A stretch of DNA of 64,000 nucleotides from Mactra quadrangularis (taxonomy: Eukaryota > Mollusca > Bivalvia > Venerida > Mactridae): NCBI GenBank assembly GCA_025267735.1, contig CM046295.1, positions 11,419,167 through 11,483,166 of the forward strand, in the 5' to 3' direction. The translations under genes were made by a program, and so were the position numbers. The notes under the pieces were generated by a model, which worked only from the letters and a program-made list of their open reading frames with translations, had not been told where the DNA came from and did not search any database. Positions 21,644 to 32,906 of the stretch are shown one piece after another (the first letter of the stretch is position 1; each line of letters begins with the position of its first letter).

Positions 21644-21832
21644 TATTAGGGGAATTCTTTCTTTGAAACTATATAAAAAATGAAACTTTGAATGACAGTA
21701 TACATGCAGTATAGTTCTTATTAATGTTTTATCAGCAAAAAATACAACCAGTGAAGCCAAAAAAAATATTAGTGTCAATTATTACATGTACAGGGAAATT
21801 CAGCTGTAAAAATTGTAGTAAAATAATCGAGT

Positions 21833-22280
21833 GACTTCAAATAGCACATAATACCTTAGTAAATCTTGTAATGTATATTATGTAATATGACTTCAAACAG
21901 CACATAATACCTTAGTAAATCTTGTAATGTATATTATGTAATATGACTTCAAATAGCACATAATACCTTAGTAAATCTTGTAATGTATATTATGTAATAT
22001 GACTTCAAATAGCACATAATACATTAGTAAATCTTAAAATGTATATTATGTAATATGACTTCAAATAGCACATAATACCTTAGTAAATCTTGTAATGTAT
22101 ATTATGTAATATGACTTCAAATAGCACATAATACCTTAGTAAATCTTGTAATGTATATTATGTAATATGACTTCAAATAGCACATAATACCTTAGTAAAT
22201 CTTGTAATGTATATTATGTAATATGACTTCAAATAGCACATAATACCTTAGTAAATCTTGTAATGTATATTATGTAATAT
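21833..22280 (+). repeat. 56-bp tandem repeat, 8 units
   Basis: Units start at 21833, 21889, 21945, 22001, 22057, 22113, 22169 and 22225, each beginning GACTTCAAATAGCACATAAT. They are almost identical (a few single-base changes in units 1, 2 and 4), which implies recent homogenisation. Confidence 0.97.
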
Positions 22281-22336
22281 GATGATGTGCTTACGCACAA
22301 ATCAAATAAATAAAGTATCTATCTATCTATCTATCC
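22281..22336 (+). mobile_element. LINE-like 3' terminus with a (TATC)n tail
   Basis: The sequence CAAATAAATAAAG followed by five TATC units is typical of LINE 3' ends with short microsatellite tails. It directly follows the 56-bp array, so the array may sit in the 3' region of a truncated element. No reverse transcriptase is seen upstream. Confidence 0.45.
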
Positions 22337-22596
22337 TATAGCTTTTTACGTAAAATGACATTTAATTGTTTGAGTTTTGATCTTTAGACTCGATATTGAT
22401 GTGCATGACATTTTACATTGTGTGATATTCTACATTTGTATGCCATGTGCCATGTCATGGTTACCAAAATAAAATTATTTAATTATACATGTAATTTATA
22501 TCATTCTGTGCACACAGTTTGAATCGAGTGGTAAACAATGTCATGTGCAAAAATAATTCATGCGAAGGATTCAAAGTTAACAAATACTATTTATTA

Positions 22597-22898
22597 TAGT
22601 GCGTACAAAAAAAACGTGTTTTGGTAAACATTAGAAATGAGACAATCCATTTCTGGGGTAGACAGTAATGAAAATAAAATGTGTGTAATTCATTGAAACA
22701 GTTTTTAGCATGATGGATACCACCATTTGTTGGTAAATCGTGCTTGTGTTGGTAAAAATCTTTTCCATTACACTAACAACAAAAACAATCGTAAAACATA
22801 TCACATGTTTATGTTATTGTCATCCTGAGCGTCCCTCGTAGTGGATTAGTTTATTCTATTGTTATTATAAACAGTGTTTTGTTTTTTTGTACGCACTA
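22597..22898. mobile_element. MITE (family M4), copy 1
   Basis: Perfect terminal repeats TAGTGCGTACAAAAAAA / TTTTTTTGTACGCACTA, flanked by TA on both sides (22595-22596 and 22899-22900). Length 302 bp, non-coding. The partner is at 29684-29979. The TA duplication fits a Tc1/mariner-mobilised element. Confidence 0.9.
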
Positions 22899-23195
22899 TA
22901 AGTACAAAGCCATTTTTGGACAAAGAAATGCAATGTTTATATTGTATGCAATTTGATTTTTTCTATAATTTGGCTTCTACAAAATTTGACGAAAATAAGA
23001 GTTAGTTTACAATCTATAGATAGTGACTATATACCATTTTTTGTCATTTACTGCAGTCGGCTTACATATCCAGAAGTTTTATCAATTGTTCCTTTAAGGC
23101 GAAAATCAAGACCTTTGTCGAATTATCGCGAAAGGGTTAGGCCTGTCGGTGTTGGTTGTTGACTGAAAACTCAGACATCAATGCATAAGGACCGG
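22899..23195. other. No recognised feature
   Basis: AT-rich, with one short open frame that resembles no known protein. Confidence 0.4.
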
Positions 23196-23912
23196 AACAA
23201 GAGCTGTCAGAGGAGACAGCATGCTCGACTTAGTAAGTATTTGTGGAGATGTGGTTGATGATAAGGAACATACATATTTTAAAATTTGAAAAAAATATAA
23301 CCTTAACAAATTTAAAGTAAATAAATAAATAAAAAAATTAAAGAAAATTTTAAGTTTATGGAGGAAAATTTTGAAAAAAAATTTGGAGTGATGAACCTTG
23401 TCACATGGGATGTGGTTGATAATAAGGAACATATATTTAAAGTTTGAAGTCAATACCTAAAGAAATAAAACAGTTGCAGTAAAAACAAATATTTTTTAAA
23501 GAACAACTATAAGTTCAAGGGGGATAACTCGGAAAAATATGTATAAGGAATTATGAAGCTTGTCACATGGGATGTGGTTGATAATAAGGAACATATATTT
23601 AAAGTTTGAAGTCAAAACCTAAAGAAATAAAACAGTTGCAGTAAAAACAAACATTTTTAAAGAAAACTCTAAGTTCAAGGGGAGATAATTCTGAAAAAAA
23701 TATTTTAAAATATTTTTGGAGTTATGAACCTTGTCACATGAGATGTGGTTGATAATAAGGAACATTTGAAGTTAATATCTTAAGAAATAACAAAGATATA
23801 GAAGAAAGTATTTTACTGCACAAAAACTTTAATCCGTGCACAAAAACTCGGACGCCGACGCCGACGCCAGGGCGAGTAGGAGAGCTCTACATTACTACGT
23901 AAAGTCGAGCTA
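23196..23912. mobile_element. Dispersed element with four internal ~165-bp repeats
   Basis: Begins with AAGAGCTGTC and a perfect hairpin GCTGTC-AGAGGA-GACAGC, followed by GCTCGACT; ends with AGTCGAGCTA. Inside, the block GATGTGGTTGATAATAAGG recurs at 23248, 23409, 23571 and 23742 (periods 161, 162, 171). (GACGCC)n near 23850 precedes the right end. The hairpin start and GTCGAGCT end resemble a repeat that I recall as common in bivalve genomes; class unknown. Confidence 0.7.
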
Positions 23913-24486
23913 CAAATGACAATAGCTTGGCATTAAAAATATTTTTTAGAAGTATATCCACTTCGGTTAAGGTTTTTGTTTCAAAAGTAAATTAAAAACT
24001 TTTTTCGTAAAACCATAGCTATGTGCTAAGAAATTTATTGGTGAATTGACGAAATACAAATTATCTGGAAGAAAAATCCTAGTGTAGGGTATATAGTCAC
24101 GTGAGCTAAAGAATGAAAACTTGTTTATCATCAAATTCTTGCAGCAACAAAAAATGATTACATTTCACTAGCACGAAAATTCATAAATTATGATCATAAA
24201 TTAGCGCGTCCCAAAATATTATTATCATTATGATTAAGTCACCCATTAGCATGGCGATTAGAACTGCGTATTGCTTCATTGTTTTACAAATGCTAGATGT
24301 AATAAAAATACGAATCAATACCATTTATGAAAAAAAAAACAGTTTTCGAAACCGACATATTGAGTTCAAGTTCATTTTCACCTAAGTTGTTGTTTTCGTT
24401 GATAATCTGACTATAGACCCTGCTGTATAAAACTAAAGACAAAATCAAAATAATTCAGTTTTGAGGGTTGATCAAAAATAAAACTG

Positions 24487-24717
24487 TACACCTTTTTCGC
24501 AAAAATAATCGTAAGTCAATTTCATAAATTTTGCAGTTCAAAAGTCAGGAGGATAATAAACAAACGAGTAACTATGATATGATATTAAAAATGTACATAA
24601 TATGTTAGATAATTAAATAATATTTATATTAATTGGTCATGGAATAACCGTTATATGAATCTTTGCTGCTTTGACTTACGATGATTTTTATCGAAAGATA
24701 TTTGGTGAAAAGCGCCA
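24487..24717 (-). mobile_element. MITE (family M5), diverged copy
   Basis: ACCTTTTTCGCAAAAATAAT with CGTAAGTCA on the left mirrors TGACTTACGATGATTTTTAT with GGTGAAAAGCGCC on the right. The interior (ACTATGATATGATATT) is inverted relative to 25246-25481. Confidence 0.75.
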
Positions 24718-24755
24718 CAGATTTTGTCCGTTTTAGCATCTTGCGCCAGATAAAG

Positions 24756-25074
24756 CAGTAGCGTGTTCAATTACACTAAACGTTACAGAACGTTACATAA
24801 CGATACATTCGGAACTCCTCGGCCATTCGCTGCGAATAATCTAATCTAATACTCAAATATGCGATCGTTAAGGCGATGAGTGATGTTTCAAAATTTACGG
24901 AAAATAAAGGAAACATCACTCAATGGCTAAACGATCATATATTTGTTTACTTCAACACCGGTAGTTTTAAAATAGCGTCTAAATATGTCCGAGATTAATC
25001 GCGACTAATGGCCGAGGAGTTCCGAATGTATCGTTTCGGAACGTTTGTAACGTTCGCGGTAACTGAACGCAGGG
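24756..25074. mobile_element. MITE (family M1), copy 2
   Basis: The left end CAGTAGCGTGTTCAATTACA with AACGTTACAGAACGTT and ATTCGGAACTCCTCGGCC is mirrored at the right (GGCCGAGGAGTTCCGAATGT ... GTAACTGAAC). The terminal repeats span roughly 70 bp and the interior is partly palindromic too (GATGAGTGATGTTTC / GAAACATCACTCA). Confidence 0.85.
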
Positions 25075-25245
25075 CAGGTTATCCGATTTGTAAAAGAAAA
25101 AAAACCTTTTACCTTTCATTAGACTAAGGTGATCATACAATAAACCATGGTGGATTTAAAATACAATATGATAACACTTGTCATGTTCTGTTGTCGTGGT
25201 AAAATGTGAACATTCTACAGTAGATAAATAAAACAAACGATCAGT

Positions 25246-25481
25246 GGTGCTTTTCACAAAAATTCTTACGAAAAAAATCTTCGTAAGTCAAACGCAAGAA
25301 ACATGAATAATACGCTCATTTTTTGGCTCATCAATTCTAAATATTATACAAATTGTGTAGAATTGTGTATACCTTTTGAATATCATATCATAGTTATGCT
25401 TATCCGTCTGACTTTGAAGTGCTAATTATATGAAACTGACTTACGAAGATTGTTTTAGTAAGAAGTTTTGTGAAAAGCACC
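25246..25481 (+). mobile_element. MITE (family M5), best copy
   Basis: GGTGCTTTTCACAAAAATTC with AATCTTCGTAAGTCA on the left is matched by TGACTTACGAAGATT with GTTTTGTGAAAAGCACC on the right: a TIR of about 44 bp. 236 bp, non-coding. Other copies are at 24487-24717 and 43384-43625, with a scrap near 31725-31760. Confidence 0.9.
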
Positions 25482-25981
25482 AAAGTATTGAATATATAAA
25501 AATTATAACAAATTAAAGTGTGTTCATCTACAACAAGTAAACTATGCCCCATACATTTCAAAATGGACGTAACTGATCTCAGGTTCAGGCGAGCATAATA
25601 TAGAGATTTTCAGTGAAAATAGTCGCTGGGATTTTTAATACACGATTGGTTGTGGAAAATGATAAAAGGTCGGTCACCTGAAATTAAGCTACATTGTATA
25701 TAAAGAATGATATAAAATATGATACACGATCTAAATGTTTGTGCTGTCAAGTTGGAGTTAATGGCGAATTTTTTTTCTCAATTTGGGCATTTTTAAATGA
25801 TTTTTACAACATGCCCGAATGGCTGTTTGAAAAGTATAAATAGCAATGGCTCAATTGTGAAATGCTTAGTATTGTTTTTAACACATTTAAATTTAAAAGT
25901 AAGCATAGAAGTTTGTGAAACAAGGATTTTTAAAAAGTTGAATGTCGTTAAAAGGCCCACAAGAGTAAATGTCTAAATGAC
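25482..25981. other. No recognised feature
   Basis: AT-rich sequence with no frame or repeat that I can support. Confidence 0.4.
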
Positions 25982-27560
25982 GTTAAATGTCGCACTGGTG
26001 TTAAATTTTGCACTGTCGTTAAATGTTGCGCTGGCGTTAAATGTCGCAATCAACCCTAAATGCTGCAGCCATCGCTAAATGTCACAGTAAACGCTAAATG
26101 GCACAACCAACGCTAACTGTCGAAGCCAACATCAAATGTCGCAGTTAACGCTAAATAACGCAACACGCTGGATTTTTATTTTGAACTGTTAACGCGAAAT
26201 AATGTCCAATTTTGATCCGTCGCCTAATTACTTATATTAGTTTTGAGTATTGATCGTTAGATTCGAAATGACTCAAGTCATCATTTAAACCTCTGTTCAT
26301 TTCTGAACCAATATCTCTTGTTTGAAAATTATCAAAAGACTATAAGAGTGATATTTTCATATCTTTGAGGGTCTAAATTATTTTATGGTACACATTGCAG
26401 AATTTGGTGATAAAAATAGTTCGACAATATATAGATAAAGATCAAATAAGCTGATCCATGAACAACATATTATGGATTAAAACATACAACTTTGTTATTT
26501 AACATTTATTTTATATACTGTATTTGCACATTTTAAATTTTATATGATGGCATGTTTATAAAAATAAGTGTCAAATAACTTAACTATAAAACTGAAAAAA
26601 TAATACACCCCTAAAAATTGGTGTGTAATGGAATTGGCTATGTTTATATACGCAATGTTTAAGTGGACGATCTGCAATCTTATTGCCCATATTTACCAAT
26701 CAAGATACACATCGATAATTAAAATATATATGTACGATCAAAGGGTTTAGTTACAAGAGCAGCATATTATCTTACGACAATTTAACATAACAATTCCGAT
26801 TCATTTACGACTTAAATCAGTCGTAAGACACTTGATAATACGGGTCCAAGATCTATAAATGAGTTACGGCTCTCTCCTTATCAAAATGGTCGGATGGACA
26901 ACGTAACAACTTCAATCTCTTTGGATCATTTTGACCAAAGTTTATTTTGTTGACGTAATTTTGATTTTGCGCTTATATATGAAGTGAAGAGCATGTTTTT
27001 CTTGTAAAAAATTATTCCTTCAATCTTCGTAATCTTTCGATAATTATTTTTTCTAAGTTGCCTGGGAACACAATTGTAGCGGAATATTTTTTTTATTTCA
27101 AAATCCGAGAATACGGAGCATTTCTTGTAATGTTTTGATTTGGGTCTGTATGATTAATGTAAACACAATACCTATTAACTTTGATACATATAGTAACTTC
27201 GTCAATCAAATACTATTTATATTGTTTAAGCCGTATATTGATGAATGATGTACAAATCGTAAATAAAATATAATTTATGTTCTTTTCTGTCAGTCGAACA
27301 ATAACACGATAAAGATATGTCTTTTTAAGACGTATGATCATGTAAAGAGTTGAAGCAAAATTCTGCACCATTTAAGGGTAAAACGTTCTACAATTAGCTT
27401 CGGATGGGCTTGTGACATTTAGCATTAGTTGTGACATTTATGTTTGAGGTGCGAAACCAAAAGTCAGGTGCGACATTTAACATAATATGCGAGATTTAAC
27501 GTCAGATGCGACAAAAATGTCGGTGCGACATTTTACGCCAAATGTGATATTCAACACGCA
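25982..27560. mobile_element. Foldback-like element with inverted arrays of 18-19 bp repeats
   Basis: The left arm (25982-26165) holds about ten degenerate units of the form GTTAAATGTCGCACTGGC. The right arm (27411-27560) holds about seven units of the complementary form (GTGCGACATTTAACG-like). The arms therefore consist of tandem short repeats in opposite orientation around about 1.25 kb of AT-rich sequence without a recognised gene. This is the architecture of foldback (FB) transposons. Ends and target-site duplication could not be fixed. Confidence 0.65.
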
Positions 27561-27764
27561 TAACATAGATAAAAGTCTTAACATTGGGTAAAAAAGAAAC
27601 AAAACAAATACGTACTTTCTCTTCAAATACAGTCTTCTACACAACATGGTATTGTTTATTCTAGTATATGTTTCAACACCGATCTAGTTGATATCATCTG
27701 ATGATCAATCTGTAGAATAAATATTTAAATCATGGCTCATAATCATCATTTATTGATTGGGTTA

Positions 27765-28190
27765 AATCCCCTAGCAAATTATTGCATAGATCATATAACG
27801 GCGGTCAGTGTACCTACTCGGCGTTCCCGGAAAGGCTAATTTTTTGGATCTAGCTGTATAACCAGTTAAAAGTGCGGTTTTAAAGTCTGCTTCCATATAC
27901 ATGTTCAGCTGACTTTACAATCTTGTACGATAACTCCTGATCACTGTTCAATTACCCTCCGGCAGGCGATTCCTCACAGTACCCATTTACACCTGGGTGG
28001 AGTGGATCAATTGTAGGTTAATTTCTTGCTCAAGGATATTAGCAGTGCCTCTAGTTTGGATCGAACTCGGGACCTCTCGATCCCTTAGCGCGCGGCCTAC
28101 CACTGCTCCTTCAGTTATACAGTTAAAGTTATAACCAGTTACTAGGCGCGTACTTCCGCCAATAGCAGGCAGTGACCTTTCATGATTTAG
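27765..28190 (-). mobile_element. SINE (family S2) split by a second SINE
   Basis: The left part (ATCATATAACGGCGGTCAGT to 27868) and right part (ACTAGGCGCGTACTTCCGCC onward) are contiguous in the relatives at 45365-45480 and 56760-56895. Here they are separated by the insertion at 27869-28129. The remaining body is diverged. Confidence 0.75.
27869..28129 (-). mobile_element. tRNA-headed SINE nested in another SINE
   Basis: The minus strand has a tRNA-like head with A-box-like TGGTAGGCCGCG and B box GAGTTCGATCCA. A perfect 12-bp direct repeat TATAACCAGTTA lies at 27857-27868 and 28130-28141; in other copies of the outer SINE this sequence is present once. That pins the insertion and its orientation. 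Confidence 0.85.
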
Positions 28191-28907
28191 AATAACATAA
28201 TAATCATTATATGAGTACTGTAATTTAATGATTCATTTAGATAACAGCGCAAATACTAATGGTTTCAGATGTTAGATCAATACATTGGTTCCTGTATCAT
28301 TAAGACAAATGCTGATGATAATTAGACTAGTCCAAATTGTATAATGTTTAGCGTTCCCAGGATGGTAACCTTTCAACTTTTTTAAACAAAAAGCAAACAA
28401 ACAAACATCATGAAAGCCCAATGCCAAAGCTTAAAGTTTTGCTCATCTCATATATAGCAATGATGTCTACGGAATGGACCCAACCTTAATTTCACACGGT
28501 CATTTACACTGATAACGAATGAGACAGCCTCTAGAAAAGTCTGTAAGACTTAGTGTACGAAATCACGTGATCTACTGAACGGAGACAATTATTGTTTGCG
28601 TTGATGTTGTTCTCCAAACAAACAAAACAAAGTTTAAGATATTTTATAAAAAGCTGTTATGTTCCCTCGTTCAAAAAGTCACAATTCTATGGACAGGAAA
28701 CTGAACATTTCCTGGGATTCACCACACCAGTACTAGATGCCAGTCATCTGCACGCAGTAATGTTGTCTAATGTCTCATGTACAAATGTGGTCAGTGATTT
28801 ACAACGTATATCGTTGCGAACACGCAGAAAAATGGTAAATTTACAATATTGTAAAAAAAACCATCACTTAATGTGGTTGCTAACCGATAAAAAAATCAGA
28901 ATATGAT
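28191..28907. other. No recognised feature
   Basis: A 104-codon plus-strand frame (28592-28906) has no recognisable domain and no splice context; it is left uncalled. Confidence 0.35.
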
Positions 28908-29130
28908 CGATAATTGTCGCGTGGCCGAGTGGTTACGACGTTTGATTAGTAATTATTTGATAGCCAGCTCTGCCTCGATTAGAATCCTATCTAAAACCTT
29001 CCCCGTTGTTTCCTTGAGCAAGAAACTTTATCATACTAGCTTAGTACTGGGGGGGGGGGGGGCAAAAAACGAACGTGAAAGTGATAACTCTAAATTGTAA
29101 GAACTTGTTTCATAATCGATCTAACAATAA
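28908..29130 (+). mobile_element. tRNA-headed SINE (family S3), copy 1
   Basis: Starts with a Leu/Ser-tRNA-like A box (GTGGCCGAGTGGTTA) and a degenerate B box (GATTAGAATCC), followed by GAAAGTGATAACTCTAA and GAACTTGTTTCATAATCGAT. The body matches 58160-58345 and, inverted, 30998-31140. A G14 run at about 29049-29062 sits where other copies have GTGCTGGGGGACC. Confidence 0.8.
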
Positions 29131-29683
29131 ATTAGTAAGTGTCTAACGGATCACAAATATTCAGTTTGCTATAACTTTAATTGTATACCGTTTTTACGAT
29201 GTTAATAACAAAATATGAGTCACAACATGATTATCAGTGGCCTCTAGTTAAAGTTGAATTTAAAAAAAAGTTAATTTGTTTAATTTAATTTTAGGTATTA
29301 TATAAATGAACTTACAAAAATGAAAGACAAAAACATTGCTCTTTCAAATAATACAAATATTTTCAACTCATGTCCAAATAAATGTCAATAACCGGACAAG
29401 TCATAGGTGGAGCAAAACCACAAAAAGGTAGAAAAGTCGAACATTACTGAACATCATAAACTTATGTTTCCAGTGAATTACGTGAACCGGTATTTTTTTG
29501 AGAAATAAAAACGATTCTGTTGTGAAATGGTTATGTTGTTTTTATTGTTTGAATATGTCATTATGATAGTACATTTGTATATATTTTTATTCGTATATTG
29601 ATAACTAAAATCGGAAATTCAATGTAATTCATAAAATATAGGAATTTGATCTTTCATGTAAACAACTACTCTCAATGGAGATA
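29131..29683. other. No recognised feature
   Basis: AT-rich sequence with no supported frame or repeat. Confidence 0.4.
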
Positions 29684-29979
29684 TAGTTCGTACAAAATAA
29701 CAAAACGTGTTTGTGTAAACATTCAAAATAAACCAATCCATTCCGGAGGTAGGCAGCAATGAAATTAAAAGTTGTATAGTTCATTTTAACAAAATTAGTG
29801 TGGCGGATAAACCACCATTCCTTGGTCAATCATGCTTGTAATGGTAGAACGCATAACCACTACTCCAACAAGACACTCATGAAAATAATATAGTTTATTG
29901 TCATCCGTAGCATCCCTTGTCGGGGATAAATTCACTGAATTGTTTACATAAACAGTATTGTTGTTTTTTGTACGAACTA
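29684..29979. mobile_element. MITE (family M4), copy 2
   Basis: TAGTTCGTACAAAA on the left and TTTTTGTACGAACTA on the right; collinear with 22597-22898 throughout (GGTAGGCAGCAATGAAA, AACCACCATT, TTATTGTCATCC). The left TA flank is kept; the right flank reads CA. Confidence 0.88.
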
Positions 29980-30138
29980 CAGTTTTTTCGGCATTGTACA
30001 CTTACTATGGTTCAAGACATTGAAACATATACATTAGAACTCATAAAGTAAAGTTATTGACCATGCATGATATGCAAACAATCGCCAAGGATAACACAAG
30101 AAAGGGGCACTCTTTCAATAGTGGTCCTTACAGACTTT

Positions 30139-30536
30139 AATCTGATTAAAACCCGATCTAAAATTTTCCGCTCGCATATACTCGCTAATTTAGATCTGGC
30201 CTTTTCCAAACGAAGGTCACGTTCAGGTGACCTTTTCTCATCATAATATTCATGACGAAATTGTTATGATGCGTAACTTGTTTACATCGTCTACGTCACG
30301 CAATTTGAAATGAGCCGTCCAATCGCAGACTGTGAATAATACCGTTGTTAAATTAGCATGCAAACTTTGGTCTAAAAATAGAAATTACGAAATCAAAATG
30401 TGATTAATAGTGTGTCGTCTAGATGAAAGCTACGCATTGATTGATCGACACAAAGTTCATCTCGACGTGACCTTGCATTGAGAAAGTATAGATCCAGTAC
30501 GACAACGCTCTACAGGATCTCTGTTTACGGAGATTG
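30139..30536 (-). repeat. Dispersed ~400-bp repeat, copy 2
   Basis: Reverse complement of 1080-1477 with scattered differences (see that entry). The two copies lie about 29 kb apart in opposite orientation. Confidence 0.8.
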
Positions 30537-30997
30537 TACAGACTTGATACAGAAATGACAAACATTTGTAGACTTTGTTGTACAATATAACTTAGGCACG
30601 AGTTTTGTTTGTGCATTTTAAAATTAAATATCGAGTGCTTAGCACGAGTTATATAATAACCAAATAAAAAAGAGTGTCTATGTTTTATTCTACAACAAAA
30701 TATATAGAGAAAACTGTATGTTATTTCGATTCTAATTAACATAGAAATATAAATAATTTGACCTTTAAGTTAATAAACGAAGGAGTACATTATAATAGCC
30801 GTGTTTGTGTTCAATATTAAAATATAGATGTAGATGATGTCACGTTAATAAATGTATCGTGAAAACGCACATGCCTATGTTAGAATTCATTTTACATCTC
30901 CATGAAGGCATGCATGACGACCTAACCCATAAGCTCTTAAACTTGTAACAGATATAGAAAATTCAGTGGATTCAGTATATTCATTGTATTGTATACT
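30537..30997. other. No recognised feature
   Basis: AT-rich sequence with short frames only. Confidence 0.4.
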
Positions 30998-31140
30998 AAT
31001 TTATTTTAGCTCGATTGTTATACAAGTTCTAACAACTTATATTAATCACTTTCAAGTCCGCTTCCTGGTCACCCAGTACTGAGCTTGTAGAATAAAGTTT
31101 CTCGCTCAATGAAACAACAGGGTCGGTATTGGATGGGATT
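30998..31140 (-). mobile_element. SINE (family S3), truncated copy
   Basis: Reverse complement of the S3 body: TTCTAACAACTTATATTAAT, CACTTTCAAGTCCGCTTCCT and CAGTACTGAGC match the complement of 58255-58330. The tRNA head is absent or too diverged to see. Confidence 0.7.
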
Positions 31141-32619
31141 AGAAGTTAACATATAACTCTAATCTACTTACCAGTGGTATTTTTATCTAAATGTAATGTT
31201 TCCATTCACTATTAAAACCAATACAAAGTTGAATATATCATCCATTGTCTTATATGTGTACGTCGATCTAGGAATCTGTCACAACCTTAAATATATAACA
31301 CACGAAAGCACAAACCAAACATGAATTGTTTCTTTAATTTTCATTTTCATAACTGCTCAAAGTACATGTATAGAAGATGTAGCACAAAAACAAATCGGAC
31401 TGATATTACTTGATAGATCAATTATAAAAATGGAAGGCAGATATTACTTTAAAAAACTAATAATATTCTAGAACAAAATATATCCCGCTGGGGACACGTT
31501 TGATTCTCAGCCCATATCTACTTAAAAGAATGGGGCTCATGTTATAAAATCTTACAGCAAGAAGTCTTCTAAAGCCAATTTATAAATTTGACGCGGATAT
31601 GATGGTTTAAGTGCAATTTTTATAATGCTATACTTAAAATGTATTCATTGCTTTACATAAGACATGCTGTTAGAATTGTCAGCAACAAATTTTGAACATT
31701 TTATGAATATGTACTCATTTTGGTTTACGACGATTTCTACCGTAAGATCTTTTTGTAACATGACATCGGTAGTTTGTGTTTTATTATCTTCAACAGAGTC
31801 TTGTCTGGTGTTTCTTTCTTGACCTATAGACATCAGTCACAGCCTGAAATAGACAAAACACGAGAAGAGAAACCCAACAGAAACATTTTGTTTTGTAAAA
31901 TGCCATGTACATAATTCTAAAGAAAATATAAAAAAGAGAAATAAATATACGCTGAAAAAGAAAGACATTAGAATGGACAAGGGGCAAGGAGAAGCATGCA
32001 TAAGGGACAGGGAGGGGGCACGGGCAGGGATTTTTACATCAAGGGGTTCACTGGTCCGTTTAGGGTGGTCATTTCCGCTACCATTCCCACCTAACTACCA
32101 GGGCTATAGGAAGTCTCTGATCACTATTATTCCAAGATAGCTGACTTGCATGTAGACCTATTTTTATCTTGTTTAAAAAACTCAATACCATAAAGCAAAA
32201 TCCCAATCCCAAAACACCCTAATAATCAATATTTTCGAAGCATTCATCCAATATATAGTCAAAGATATCTTAAGTTTTGATATACAATCCAATGCCAAAA
32301 AACAGCACAAACCCTTTCCCTAAACAGGCAACATTCAAAATAATTTTCTACAGATTGTATTTAATAATCAAGTATTAATTAAATGAGTGATAATTTGTAC
32401 CCTCCCTATCTTTTGTCATGAAATCAAAATCAATTAAAAAATTATTATTACACCATAAAGACATGTTATCCTACCATATTATAATACGTCTATCATAAAT
32501 ACGTACATTATTGTCAGTTAAACTCGTACATGTATGAACGTTAAATGACCGACTGCCATATGAATATAGTTAATTTTTTTTATATATATATATTTTATTT
32601 ACAGTGAGAACAAATCATT
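31141..32619. other. Mostly featureless AT-rich sequence
   Basis: A scrap of MITE family M5 is present near 31725-31760 (GTTTACGACGATTTCTACCG) and a (TA)n tract near 32578-32592. No gene is supported. Confidence 0.4.
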
Positions 32620-32629
32620 GATGAAAAGT

Positions 32630-32896
32630 TTAGCGTGCCGGGATTTGGATACTTGTGCCCGAGGGGGTGCGGGTTCGAATCCCACCCAGGGAGGTTATAC
32701 CCTTCCATGAAAATTTGACAATAATGTCGATTTTCCTCCATTTATAAGATAATATGGAGAAGTTTCCAGCCTTGTGGAAGGGTAGGTGAGTACTGGTTAT
32801 AGACAATGGTCCAGGAAAGCTAGGTTAGGTGCGCTGGACGCCGTAAAATGACCTAAATTGTGTTGACACGGCGTTAACTCCAATAAATAAAAATAA
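32630..32896 (+). mobile_element. tRNA-headed SINE, copy 3 (family S1), 5'-truncated
   Basis: Plus-strand copy with B box GGTTCGAATCCC and full body and tail ending GTTAACTCCAATAAATAAAA. The 5' end is missing about 20 bp of the tRNA head, including the A-box start. A perfect 10-bp direct repeat GATGAAAAGT lies at 32620-32629 and 32897-32906, so this is a genuine truncated insertion. Confidence 0.9.
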
Positions 32897-32906
32897 GATG
32901 AAAAGT

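Noticed and set aside
21833..22280. CRISPR array
   Set aside because: Units are contiguous 56-bp repeats with no variable spacers, in a eukaryotic context.
28592..28906. 104-codon plus-strand frame
   Set aside because: No recognisable domain, no clear ATG context and no splice sites; unsupported.
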